DNA of 64,000 nt from contig CAJNOP010000212.1 in the NCBI GenBank assembly GCA_905250075.1, forward strand, positions 145,391 to 209,390, in the 5' to 3' direction. Source of the stretch: Rotaria sp. Silwood1 (Eukaryota; Rotifera; Eurotatoria; Philodinida; Philodinidae). The notes beneath the pieces are model-generated. The model did no database searches. It was not told the DNA's origin and worked only from the letters and a program-made list of their open reading frames with translations. Below are positions 10,253 to 21,381 of the stretch, in pieces (within the stretch, counting starts at the first letter, position 1; each line of letters opens with the position of its first letter). Position numbers and translations under genes: made by a program.

Positions 10253-13200
10253 TCACGAAGTATTCCGATGTTTGATAAATGTGACAATAGCAAGAGTAGT
10301 AAAGACAGCTGTACCTATAGCAATATATGGCCACCAACTGTTATTTGTATTATCAATCTTAATTAAAAAAAAAAAAGCAAATAATAAAATTGAATAAAAT
10401 TGAATATGAAATAGTTGTAAACCTGATTAGTATTATTTATTTGACGTTTTTCTGTTTTTGGTCTAAACATACGTTGATAAATTTCTTTTTCATTTTTTTG
10501 ATAATTAGCCAATTTATTTTCACAAATTTGAATCATTTCATTAACTTTTTCTCTATCACTAGCTGAATTTGGATTTCCTTTTTGAATTTGTATAAATAAT
10601 TTTAATGGTTGAATAGCTTTATCATATAAACCTAATTGAAAAAAAGCTTTTCCTTGTCGAAATAAAGCTTTAACATTTTTTGGATCATGTTTAAGAACAT
10701 TTTCAACAGCATGTAAACAAGCATCATATTTATTTAAAAGTAAATTAACTTGAGCAACATTATTTTCTACTTGAATAAAAGCATCATTTAATATAGATCG
10801 TTGATCTTCATTAAATGAAATTAATATTGGATTAATATCTGTATCTAAAAAACGAAGAGCACCATTATAACATTGAAGAGATGTTAAATAATCTTGACGA
10901 CGATAATGAAAATTTCCCATTTGTCGTTTTTTATCTCCCCAATAAAGTCTTTCATCAATTGATAATTTTTGAACATCAGGTGGACTTTGCCAATCATGTA
11001 ATTCTAATTCAATTTTCATTCTATAGGAATTATTTGAAGATACAGGTGGAATTTGTTTTTCTAGACAACCAATATCACCATAACAATGTCGAATATCACT
11101 ATCAATTAAAGCACATTCACCACGATCCATTGTTTGAACACATATATCAATTGCTTGTATTATATCACCTTCACTTGCAAAAAATCTTTCATTTGATACA
11201 TTTTCAATCAAATGAATATTTGAAGTTAAATTATCAATTAATGATAATTTATATGAAACTGTTACCATTGTACTACGTGTTGGACGACTATTTAATTCAC
11301 CTTTAACTATTGTCTAAATAAACAAAAAGAGTTTTTTTTTTTCTTTAATTTTATTATTTTTTTACTTGTTTAAGTAAAGTTTTATTTCCAAGAATATCTT
11401 CAAATTCTGATGAAATCAATTTACTATTTGATAACAATGATTCTTCTTCTTCTTGTTTATTTAAATTATTTGATTTTCTATCAAGTTTTTCTTCAATGTC
11501 TGTTGATGTTTTAGTTAAATTTGTAACAATATTATCCAGAATATCATTTTCATTTTTAATAGTTATATCTTCAGTTGATTCTTTTTCTAATTCAATTCTT
11601 TCACTACTTAAATCATTTGAATTTTCTTCTAATGTTTCACTTACAACATCCGATAATAAAGATGATTTTAATGGTATATTTGTTTCTTCATTTTTATAAT
11701 TATCTTCATTTGTTTTTTCAAATTCAGTTAAATGATCATTATTAATTAAATTTGATTCCAATTTTATTGACGAATTCTTCGTTTCATCGACTGGTCGAAT
11801 ATCAATTTTATGATAATCTTCATTTATTTTTTCAGATTCTACTAAATCATGATGATCCATCGAGTTTGATTCAACCTCTATTGAAGAATCATTTGTTTGA
11901 TTAACTATTGATTCAACTAAACCAGTATCATTTTCATGATGATCTTCATCTACTTTTTCAGGTTCCATTGATGGACTATTATCAGTTGAACTTGATTGAG
12001 AGTCTATTGAAGAACTATTTGTTTGATCGTGGGTTGATTCATTTAAAGGAACATCATTTTCAGGTATTTTTTCAGATTTATCCAATAGAAGATGATCAGA
12101 TAAATTTGATTCAGATTCAGTCGAAGAATTATTTGTTTGATCAACTGTTGATTGAAGTAAAGGAATATCGTTTATATTTGTTTCGACATTTGTTGCTGTT
12201 TGATTAATTGACAATTCAACTGAAGAAGATTCATTTATTTGATGATCCTGATTCGATATTTCCACTTCTGTTTCAATATGGTTATCAATTGTTGATTCTG
12301 ATGGAATAATATCTATTTTTTGTTTATCATCATCTAATTTTTCAGATTCATTTAATGAACTATTATCATTTGAACTTGATTGTGATTCTATTGACGAATC
12401 AGTTGTTGCATTCAGTATTGGTTCAACTATAGGAATTTCATCTTCATTTACTTTGTTAGATTCATTTAAAGGACTATTATCAGTTGAATTTGATGTTGAT
12501 TCTATTGATGAATCGTTTGTTGAGTCAACTGAATGAACATTATTATCTACTTTTTCAGATTCATTTGAAGGACTATTATCATTTGAACTTGATTGTGATT
12601 CGGTTGAAGAATTATTTGTTTCGTCAAGTATTGTTTCTGTTGGAATAAGATAACTTTCATGATGATGTTCATATGGCGTTTCAAGTTCTGTTAAAATACG
12701 ATTATCATCTATGGTTGAGTGTGTGACTGTTGAAGATTCGTCATTATGATGATTAATTGATATTTCATTAAGTTCTGGTTCAGCTGAAGGAATATCATCA
12801 TCATCAGATTGACGTTGTGATCTAGATAAAATTCAATAAAATAAGTTTGATCTAAAATTTTTCATTGATAATCGATAAAAATAAAACAAAAATTATAGTT
12901 TTTTTAGAAAGACAAATTAAATTATGAAGAATTTTTTTATTTCTTTTTTATGATGAAAAAAATTTGTTGATGTGAATCTGTGTTCTTTTGTATTGGTTAA
13001 TTATTTAATATAAAATAGCAAAATATTTATTATGAAGTTTTATGATATTTGATAAGAGAAGAATGAAAACAACTAAGTTTCTCAATAATTAACTAAAAGA
13101 GGAATCGAGATCATCTGATAAGATTTCGAAATTATCTTATCTATATTTAATCTGTCATAGTCATACGTATAGATAAACAAAACGTAGGCAAATTTTGAAA

Positions 13201-14259
13201 AATATAACTAGAAAGTATGACGTCCATAATGTGTACAAGAATGACAATGTTCGAATAACGATACATATGAATTTATTATGAAAAAGAATTTTAATGTTTT
13301 ATTTATTTTTTTTTGAGTAAGTCATTTCAATAGGTTTATTGTTTTTAGTTTCGATAAAAGAGAAATCCAGTTGATATTTGTTCAATGTAGAATTTCAAAT
13401 TGAATCTATTAGTTTCTATCAATAATTAAAAATTGAGAAAATTTGCTTCATAGAACTTACTAAAATATTAATTAGAAGTTTAATTTATCAATTAAAATTA
13501 AGAACGACTATCAAGTTAAGTTTAGAACGATTTTTAATTTTACTTTGTCTTTTCTATAAATAGAAACAAGTCAATTATATTAGTTTTGAAACTTTTTAAA
13601 ACATGCCTAAGATAATCATACTGAAAATTTCTCGAGTAGATACTGAATCTAAGCAACTATGAAAGTATTTAGTGATTATCATCTATAGTTACAATCATTC
13701 TGACTACTAAGAGTTTCTTTTGATGAGTCCGCTTCTATCAGAATCCCATGTAAGACACTACTTGTTACATGGAAGTCATGTCTCTTATACTATCAACTTA
13801 ATAATAAAATAGAGTTAAAAATAAAACTAACTTGAATGGATCTGGTTGATGTTGAATATTTGATAAAAGTTGCTCGACGGAAGACAAATCCGCATGATTT
13901 TGATTACTTGCAGTATTAAAATGTTGAGAAGAGATTGGATTTTGGTTAAATGAGTCTTGTTGGTTATTTATTTGTTTTTCATCACTCTCAGTTGAAAAAT
14001 GAATAAGTTCAGAATTTAATGGTGTTTCTTCGCTAGAATCGCTTTGATTTAAAGAATTATCTGATGTTTGAATATTTGATAAATTTTCATGAAGATTTGT
14101 TTGATCATGAATATGATTTCTATTATCATCTGTTAACAATGTTTCTTGTTGATTATGTTCAGAAGAAGATGAATGATGGTATACATAATTATCTTCATTT
14201 GATAAAGAATTCAAGGTTTCTTTTTTATCAGCAATATCCATATGACTCTCGTCACTCAT
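10253..14259 (-). CDS. FKBP8: FKBP8-like tail-anchored immunophilin with long acidic repeat region
   Basis: Four exons: 14259-13832, 12821-11366, 11313-10423 and 10357-10253, in phase, 959 residues. FKBP8 is an FK506-binding-type, TPR-containing protein anchored in the outer mitochondrial or ER membrane, known for anti-apoptotic and mitophagy-adaptor roles. The family match lies in the last 350 residues: EFEDILGNKTLLKQ, an FKBP domain at about 632-745 (KGELNSRPTRSTMVTVSY, ASEGDIIQAIDICV, HCYGDIGCLEKQIPP), TPR helices at about 750-890 (NVKALFRQGKAFFQLGLYDKAI) and a tail anchor at about 933-952 (YIAIGTAVFTTLAIVTFI). The first 620 residues are Ser/Asp/Glu/Asn-rich with about eight degenerate repeats, against roughly 100 residues before the domain in vertebrates. 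Intron 1 (12,822-13,831) is long and otherwise featureless. Confidence 0.9.
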
Positions 14260-14410
14260 ATTGACGAGTTTATTTCAAGAAATGCAATCTAGAATTAACA
14301 ATAAAGAAAAACTCTAATATAATATATTATCTTTAATGACTATTTTTGTTTCTTTGTTTTTCTTTTTCTAAATCTGACAGAAATAAAAAAACAAAAAAAA
14401 AAGAAACATT

Positions 14411-15091
14411 TTACTTCGATGATCGTTGTGAAGATGAATTAGTTTTATGATGTTTATGATGAAAATCATTTAAAATAAATTCTTTATTTTGATGATTTAC
14501 TTTTCTTTTTGATGAAAATGATACTGGTGGATCATAATCAGTTCCAACATCATTAGTTAAACGTCTTTCTTCATCAATTCGAATTAATTTAAAACCTAAC
14601 ATTGAAAATGTTTCATCAGAAAAATCTTCATTTGTTAAATTTGCACAAGAAATTATTTTTTTTAAAGCATTTTTAACTTGTTCATAACTTTAAAAAAACA
14701 AAAAAGAATGTTTTTGTTTTTTGAAATAAATATATATATATATATACCGTTGTTGAATTTGTTTAGTTTGTTGATCAAGAATTATTTGTCTTTCAGCTAA
14801 TCTTGCATGTTCACCTCGAATTTGATGAAGACTTTCTTTAATTAAATGATATTGTTTAATTAATGTTGTTTGATGTGTTTGAAGATTTTTAAATTGTTCT
14901 TCTAATTCATTATTTTCTTGTTCAACTGTATTACAAATTGATTTTAATGAACGTTCACTTTCTTCATATGTTCGAAGTGCTTTTTCAAGAACATTTTCTT
15001 TTTCAATTTTTGAAATTTAATAAATTAGATAATAAAACATATGTTTAAAAGAAAATAAAAACCTACCTACCGATGAATGAGAACAATCCAT
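14411..15091 (-). CDS. small coiled-coil protein, family not recognised
   Basis: Three exons: 15091-15067, 14997-14748 and 14687-14411, giving 183 residues. Residues about 9-105 form a long charged helix, very probably a coiled coil (LEKALRTYEESERSL, NELEEQFKNLQ, ESLHQIRGEHARLAER). A more globular patch follows (FSMLGFKLIRIDEERRL), then a basic His/Ser/Lys-rich tail. Exons 2 and 3 are secure. Exon 1 uses the second of two overlapping GTAGGT donors and an A-rich acceptor, so the first eight residues are less certain. The layout of coiled coil plus small C-terminal domain recalls kinetochore or tethering subunits, but no signature supports naming it. It lies 151 bp upstream of FKBP8 on the same strand and diverges from the gene at 15,549. 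Confidence 0.65.
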
Positions 15092-15548
15092 TATATTTAA
15101 CTTATTAAAGAAAAAGAAAAACGAATTCAATTCAATTTATTTCAGGCGAAATTCTATTGAATCATTGTTTTTAAATTCAATAAAATATGGATTTTTCTTA
15201 TAACAATTAATTCAATTTATTTTGAAATGATATTTAGTCAATTTTATATTTATTTTTTATTTTATTAAATGATTAAATTTAGTTTTATTCAACGAAATAA
15301 AATGAAAAATCTAATTAAACTCCATCTATGCTCTTTTTTTTTTGTCTCAATGGTTCATTGAAAAATAAAACGACCAATCATTGTTATATCATATGTCGTC
15401 ATCATCAACTCATAAATTATCGATTTATATAAATAGATGTGTTCTGTTGTTTTTCTCGTTAGACTAGGATTTTTTTTTTTGTTTTGTTAGGAATAAATAA
15501 ATACTTCAATTTTTCTTCCTAGATAAAATCTCTTTAATAGACAGCAGG
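15092..15548. promoter_or_regulatory. divergent intergenic region, likely shared promoter
   Basis: The 457 bases separate two genes read outwards in opposite directions, so both promoters must lie here. TATAAATA occurs at about 15,427-15,434, ahead of the plus-strand gene. No other element is recognisable. Confidence 0.35.
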
Positions 15549-15821
15549 ATGATATTTGGCGTTGTTGCAAAGACTGGATCAAGATTATTTACTGTAAATA
15601 ATTTTTTTGTTTTGTTTTTGTCTGTTGTTTCGTTAATTAATTTTTTTTTTTTTTATATTTAGAAATATGAATTAACAAATTCAGCAATGAACAAAGAACG
15701 TTTCTCATTCAGTGCAGCTGTGTTTATGTCAATTATTGGACTTGGATTATCAGTCTTTAGCACAAATCAAATGTTACTCGCCTCGGCATCCACACGATCT
15801 ATGCTGACCAAATCCCAATAA
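15549..15821 (+). CDS. 67-residue single-pass membrane microprotein
   Basis: Two exons, 15549-15593 and 15663-15821, with a clean GTAAAT donor and TTTATATTTAG acceptor. The product has an N-terminal stretch that could be a short targeting sequence (MIFGVVAKTGSRLFT), a polar segment (KYELTNSAMNKERFS) and one hydrophobic helix at about 31-52 (AAVFMSIIGLGLSVFS). Size and shape resemble small accessory subunits of mitochondrial inner-membrane complexes, but I cannot match it to a known subunit. AATAAA signals occur after the stop (from about 15,932). Confidence 0.65.
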
Positions 15822-17969
15822 ATTCCTTCACATTATTTATATTAAATTTGTCTCTGTGTTTTCCTTTATTATATACTTCTATGCATACTTAAAAAGATTA
15901 TTTTCTTCAAATAATATGCAAGAAAGAGACAATAAATAAATCAATAGTAAAAATTCATTTTCTTGTCTTTAATTTTCTAGAATTAGTTTTTGCCTTTCTA
16001 TAATAAAATTAAAATATAAAGCGAAAACATTAAAGTCAAAATGATTTATCTATTGATTTATTTTAGTAGTAATCAAAGCATTGTAACACCCTTCTTTGAT
16101 TTAAATAAAAGCAAATAATGTGAAAAAATTAATTATTTCACTAAGAATATTTTTTTTTTCTACAAACAAATAAACATCATCAACAAAATCGAAACATTAA
16201 TATTATTCATGACAGTTCAATATGATCATTTCATTTACGAGAAAGAAAAAACAAAACGAGAGTAACAAAAGTCGTTCAATTCATTTGTTGATGCAACGAA
16301 TCATCGAATGGAAAATTAGCTAAATTTAAAAAAAAAAAATTTTTCAATATTCGATACTAATACAATTGTCTTAGATATTTGTTTTTGTTTTTTTTTTTAG
16401 TAATTAGTTAAATATGAAATTTGATTTTGAAAATGACAAATAGTTAACATATTTTGAGGAAGATTGATGCCATGGAAAAGAAAAATAAGGTACCGAACAA
16501 GCAAAATAACATATTGCGCATTTCTTTTTCTGCTTGCCATTAATCAATGGCAATAATCTTATGTCTGTCTCGTATTTTTTTTTGCCTTTATTGTTTGTGT
16601 ACAAACATGTTTTTGGTAGGGACAATTCAAGGTCACACGACAAAAAAATGCACATTCCGTAAGTATTTTGTTTTTCTAATAAAATCAAGCAAATAAAATT
16701 ACAATAAGATTATATCGAATAATTGAAGATTTTATTTAACATACATGTACTAATACACACATATTACTATAGAAGTATTTATTATTAAGTATATTGATTC
16801 AATCAGCAATGACCTGACCGAGAAATGTCGAGTGTATAATCCTTCTCTTTCCTGACAACTAAGAAAATTTCTTATATTTTTCTTCTATCAGAACCAAAAA
16901 TTTTTCGTGCGTTCTCTCAGAAAAAATCATGAGACTCTTTCCTGTTCCACAATATCGACTGAATCGGATTCAATAAATAATAAATGCAAAAAATAAAATT
17001 TAGTTGGAATTTTAAACTTTAATTTAATACTCTTATTGATAATTAGACAAGGTTTTTTTTTGTCATTTCATTTGTAGTTTATTCTATTAATGAACATTTC
17101 AAATGTTGATTTTTTCATTTAAGAAAAAAAAAAGATTTTTTTGCATTGTTTTTACATATTTTTAAGACAATGATTTCTTTTTCTTAGTTAAATTCTCTCG
17201 TTTAAGATACTCAATTTTTCCAAGAAAAAAAATAAATCAGTTCAAAGATATTCTTCTTTTTTGTTATACAGATGATTTTAGACGTTTCTATTAAAAATAT
17301 AGAACACATGAATATTCTTAAAAGAAAAATTCTGTTTTGATAATTGAAAATAAAAACCAACGTTCAACAGAATGTTTTCGTTCGATTCCATTATATATTT
17401 TTACGAGAAAATTTATTGAAATAAAAACAATAATCAATATTATTTTCTTATTTGAATTTGATTATTTTCACAAGTCAAAGAAAATCTTCTTGACGTTTCA
17501 AACGAAAATATTCTATATTTAGAAAGAATTTTATCATCAATAAAAATTTTCAAATAATTTTAAATCTCAACAGTTTTTATGGAATTTAAGTAAAGATTTT
17601 ATGTTTTGTCAAATGTTTCGTTTGTTTTCAAATTTTTCTCATATTCTTTTTTTTTATCAAATTATAAATAAAACTTCTTAATAAAGTGAATCAATACTAT
17701 CATTTTTTTTTATTTATCTATCCTAGTCAAATTGATAAAATTTTATACAAAAAAAAACAAATAAATAGTTAAATATACTTATTTATTACGTTTTATATTA
17801 TTATATATATCAGTTAGATATACTAAGATTGAAACTATATATTTTTTTACTTAAATTACAATTTTTATTCATATTTATTCAATAAAATTACCTAACACAT
17901 TAAACTAGTTATATGATTAACTATTATCACGATAATCAATCGTCGAATGTTTTTCAAATCATTTTTTAA
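15822..17969. other. intergenic, no gene seen
   Basis: About 2.1 kb of AT-rich sequence with many poly-A and poly-T runs. Open frames near 16,404-16,688 (-) and 17,337-17,522 (+) lack family, splice or composition support. The right end is the 3' flank of the galactosyltransferase gene. Confidence 0.4.
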
Positions 17970-19133
17970 TTATAAATGTAAACGACACACTTGTTTATCA
18001 AATAGTCGAATATCATAAATAAATGAATCAATTTGATACATATCACTTGGTTGTGTATAATGAAAACTAATTGTAGTTTCACTTAAAGCTTCATAACCCT
18101 ATTTTAAATAAAATAATAGAAAAGAAAAGAAAAGAAAAAAAAACATACAAATATAGTATGATGAAAAGGTCTAAAATGAATCCATTCTCTTTTAGTTTTG
18201 TTTGAAGGTCCATTAAAATGAACACGAAAAGCAAGTGGATGAAATCTTTCTCTTCCATGTTCATCAATTGTTTCTCCAACTAATGTTAAATCTTTTTTTA
18301 TATGAAAAGGTACTAATTGAAGTATTTTTTGTAAACATTGTCCCACCATCATATCTTCCATTGATGATTTACATTCAGAATATATTGAATCATTTTTAAT
18401 ATATGAAGATAATAAATCAACTGCTTGACGTGTTAATACATATCCAGCACCTCCACTTACATAGTAATCTTCACGAAATCGATAACCATATAATAGTGGT
18501 TTTGGATATCGTCTATTAAATATGCAAAATATATTTAATTAAATAAATATAAATATCTCTTATATATTACTTAATGGTACTAATCAAAAATCGAAGTAAA
18601 TTTTCTACAATAATATAAGTATCATCATCTGCTTTAAGATACCAATCATAATTTGGATAATATTTATTAAAAAAAATAAGTGATGCACGAACTTTATCTG
18701 ATAAATGTGAATAAGTTTCATCTGGCAATGTTGGAATATTTTCTATTGGCAATTCACATTTTCCAACAGACTTTCCATTTTCATTTTTACATTTTATAGA
18801 AGAATTTAATCGAGTAACTAATACAAATCGACCACATCGACGTCCCCATGTTTCATATACAGCACGAGCTCGATTTTCCAAATTTGCTTCATTTGTTAAT
18901 ACAAAACAAAAAAGACGAGAACGATATTTATCAACTAAACAATTATTATAATTTATTTCTGAAATTTTTATTAATAAGTTAAACTTACGCCAACAAGTTT
19001 CTCTTCTTGTTAACATAATCAATTTAAAAATTAACAAAATTATTCCAAAGAAAATTATTAATCGCATAGATTGAACAGATGTTGAATACCATAAATAATA
19101 ACATCGTCGTCGAATATTTAACTTAAATATCAT
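17970..19133 (-). CDS. C1GALT1: C1GALT1-like core 1 beta-1,3-galactosyltransferase (GT31)
   Basis: Three exons, 19133-18571, 18512-18149 and 18098-17970, give 351 residues (human C1GALT1 is 363). The enzyme family adds galactose to O-GalNAc in the Golgi, making the core 1 O-glycan. The protein is type II: a basic N-terminus, a membrane anchor at about 23-41 (MRLIIFFGIILLIFKLIML), a stem, then the catalytic domain. Visible motifs are FVLTNEANLENRARAVYETW, the metal-binding KADDDTY (DDD at about 169-171), YVSGGAGYVLTRQA at about 206-218 and EDMMVGQCL at about 240-248, the family's acidic catalytic region. The C-terminus ends SFHYTQPSDMYQIDSFIYD as in the family. The exact paralogue (core 1 enzyme or related N-acetylgalactosamine 3-beta-galactosyltransferase) cannot be fixed from this alone. 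Confidence 0.9.
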
Positions 19134-20034
19134 TATAGTACTTTAAAGAAAAAGAAAAAGAAAACGAAAAAGAATACTTGCAAAAGAAAAAAGTAACGAT
19201 GCGCTTCAATAAACTCATAACGTAAAATCAAGTGACAGCCTTTGTTTGTTCTCTTTACATAATAAAATCACACAATTAATTATAAATTCATATATTGCGT
19301 CTTATACTAACTAAAAATATATCGATACTTTTTTGCAATCCTAAACATGATCGTACGATATAATAGCAAACTGTGATGTAAGTGAGTATTTCTACTTGTC
19401 GAAAAGAATATTTGTTGGCTATGTTTTTATTCGTGAACATTATTGGTAGATTATTAGTTTAAAAATATTTATCCAACTGAACAAAAGCATTTGATGATGC
19501 AAAGAAAAAAACGTTTTCAATATAAGAAAAGATGTTGCATAAAATGTTAACAAAATTATTCGTATTAACTCTCGTGCGAGTAAACTATGTAGGAACTATA
19601 TTCTATCTGAACCCGACACATAAGTTAATACTTGCTGTAGAGTCATCAAGATATCTACAGTTGTCAGTAATTCCATAAAAATGGACAAAACTACTAAAAA
19701 TATGGCTTTTGCTTTCACATTAGTCTTTGTAACTTGAGACCACATTCTTTCATTATAAAAAAGAAGAAACTGAAATGATCTCTTTTTCTCATTTTGAGCA
19801 ACTGAAGGTTCTGTCGCAATAGTAACAGCTATGACGTGTATCACTAAAATTACGGTGGCTATTATAACGCCAACAACAACAGTTGCTCTTCTACTCTTAA
19901 GCTCAACTAGCTGTAAAGATCTGCCTGTTGTGTCTACACACATTTCAGTGCGATAGAACTATCAGAACATATTCATCGATTCCATATCAGTTTTTAATGG
20001 AACATCGGTTCATGAACTAATCTTTGTATTAAAC
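19134..20034. other. intergenic; doubtful two-helix ORF at 19,596-19,943 (-)
   Basis: One open frame of 115 codons on the minus strand has two hydrophobic stretches (VVVGVIIATVILVIHVIAV and AIFLVVLSIFMELLTTV) linked by a basic loop. It could be an exon of a multi-pass membrane protein or a relic. I found no start context, splice partner or family, so I do not call it as a gene. The rest is featureless. Confidence 0.3.
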
Positions 20035-21381
20035 CATGGGCGGCGCATCAGCAAGCAACGAGTTAGCAATTACTTCCCCTAAAAAGAATTTGGAGAAGCA
20101 ATAATTTTTTATTGCTTTCCCTAATTGTTTATATTTTATCCGTATGTTATTTCTCCATGTTTTCTGAACTTTTGATTATCAAGCAACTTCAATTTGTACT
20201 TCTTTCTGCTTTCGCCCATAATCACTGTATAAGAACGTACTCATAAAGAGATCAACTAGCTGCTAACATAAATAGTTAAGTAAACAGTTTTCATGAGAAG
20301 ACCGCAATATTTTCAATTGATTCTTACGTTTATAGTTTCATCAAGAAGAAATAGCTGTTAAAATGGCAGACAATCTTTCACATGAGTATCAACTCGAAAA
20401 CCAAATGACTGGTGAGCGAACGGTAATAACAAAAAAAACTTGAGTTTTGCTAACTCGTTCTGAATACATCTGTTCTCAATAAAAACGTTACACTACGCTC
20501 AAGCTCTGGCCTTTCTCCTGAAAAATCGATTCCAGGGCCAAGTACATTCAAATCGTCTGAAATTTTCAGACCATGTTGAGACTGACGTGGAGACACTATG
20601 GTAAAATTGTCAGCCCTGTACCAAACAAGGGCAAAAAATAGCTCATTTTGCAACCCATTTTTCTCTGTCCGGGCTCTTTCAACGCATTAAATGTTTTTTT
20701 GTTTGAAAGAGTATATCAGGATATAGGGCACTACAGGATCCTTTTTTAGAAAATCTTACTTTTTAAGCGCAGAAAAGGGATCACAAGTTCAATAATTCAG
20801 AAAATCCTCTAAAAATGGGCACCAATTTACATAATTGTTTGCATATATAATAAAAAACAAAGCTTAATTAAAAAAGGACTCTGTGGTGCCCTAAATTTTG
20901 ACGTCCTCTTTCAAACAAAAAGAAAATTAAAAATATTGAATGAGCCTGGACAGAGCAATTGGGATTGCGCGTGTGCAAAAGTATAGTTTGAGAAAAAACG
21001 AAAAATATTTTCCGCTTTTTCTGAAAAAAGCCTGTTCCTGTTTTTTTAAGAAGTGGATGATAAATTTCATCAAAATTTTTGCCCCAAAACTGGATGTCGA
21101 TTGGAAAACCATTTTTTTTTCGAAACAGCAGAACGCGGGCTATTCCTCCATGCATTTATCCTAGTTTTCATTTTTTTGACAAAAATTGACTTTTTCTGAG
21201 GCGAAATGCCTTCATATGCTCTCAAATAAATGAATATGCAGACTTCAGATACTATATCTTGGAGAAATTAATTTCTAAAAATACTTTTACTGCCGAGCTT
21301 TGAAATATGGCTCGGAGAAGGATATGGTCTCATTCTAGAGCTTATTGCTTCCCCTAAAAAATTGAGCTTGCACCGCCCATG
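20035..21381. mobile_element. non-autonomous hAT-like DNA transposon, copy 1
   Basis: The ends are CATGGGCGGCGC at left and its near complement GCACCGCCCATG at right, followed inward on both sides by a CTTCCCCTAAAAA block (20,078 on) or its close match (21,347 on). Flanking octamers are TATTAAAC (20,027-20,034) and CACTAAAC (21,382-21,389), a degraded 8-bp target duplication with 6 of 8 matches. Inside, about 20,640-20,750 pairs in reverse complement with about 20,866-20,966 (GTTTGAAAGAG and TAGGGCAC blocks on both arms). There is no transposase-like frame. The terminal sequence and 8-bp duplication agree with the hAT superfamily and with the better copy at 24,641. Confidence 0.7.

Noticed and set aside
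10881..12207. Long plus-strand frames rich in His, Leu and Asn
   Set aside because: Mirror images of the FKBP8 coding exons; no start context or splice sites of their own.
16404..16688. 94-codon minus-strand frame
   Set aside because: Low-complexity ends, no splice sites or motif; the composition fits chance.
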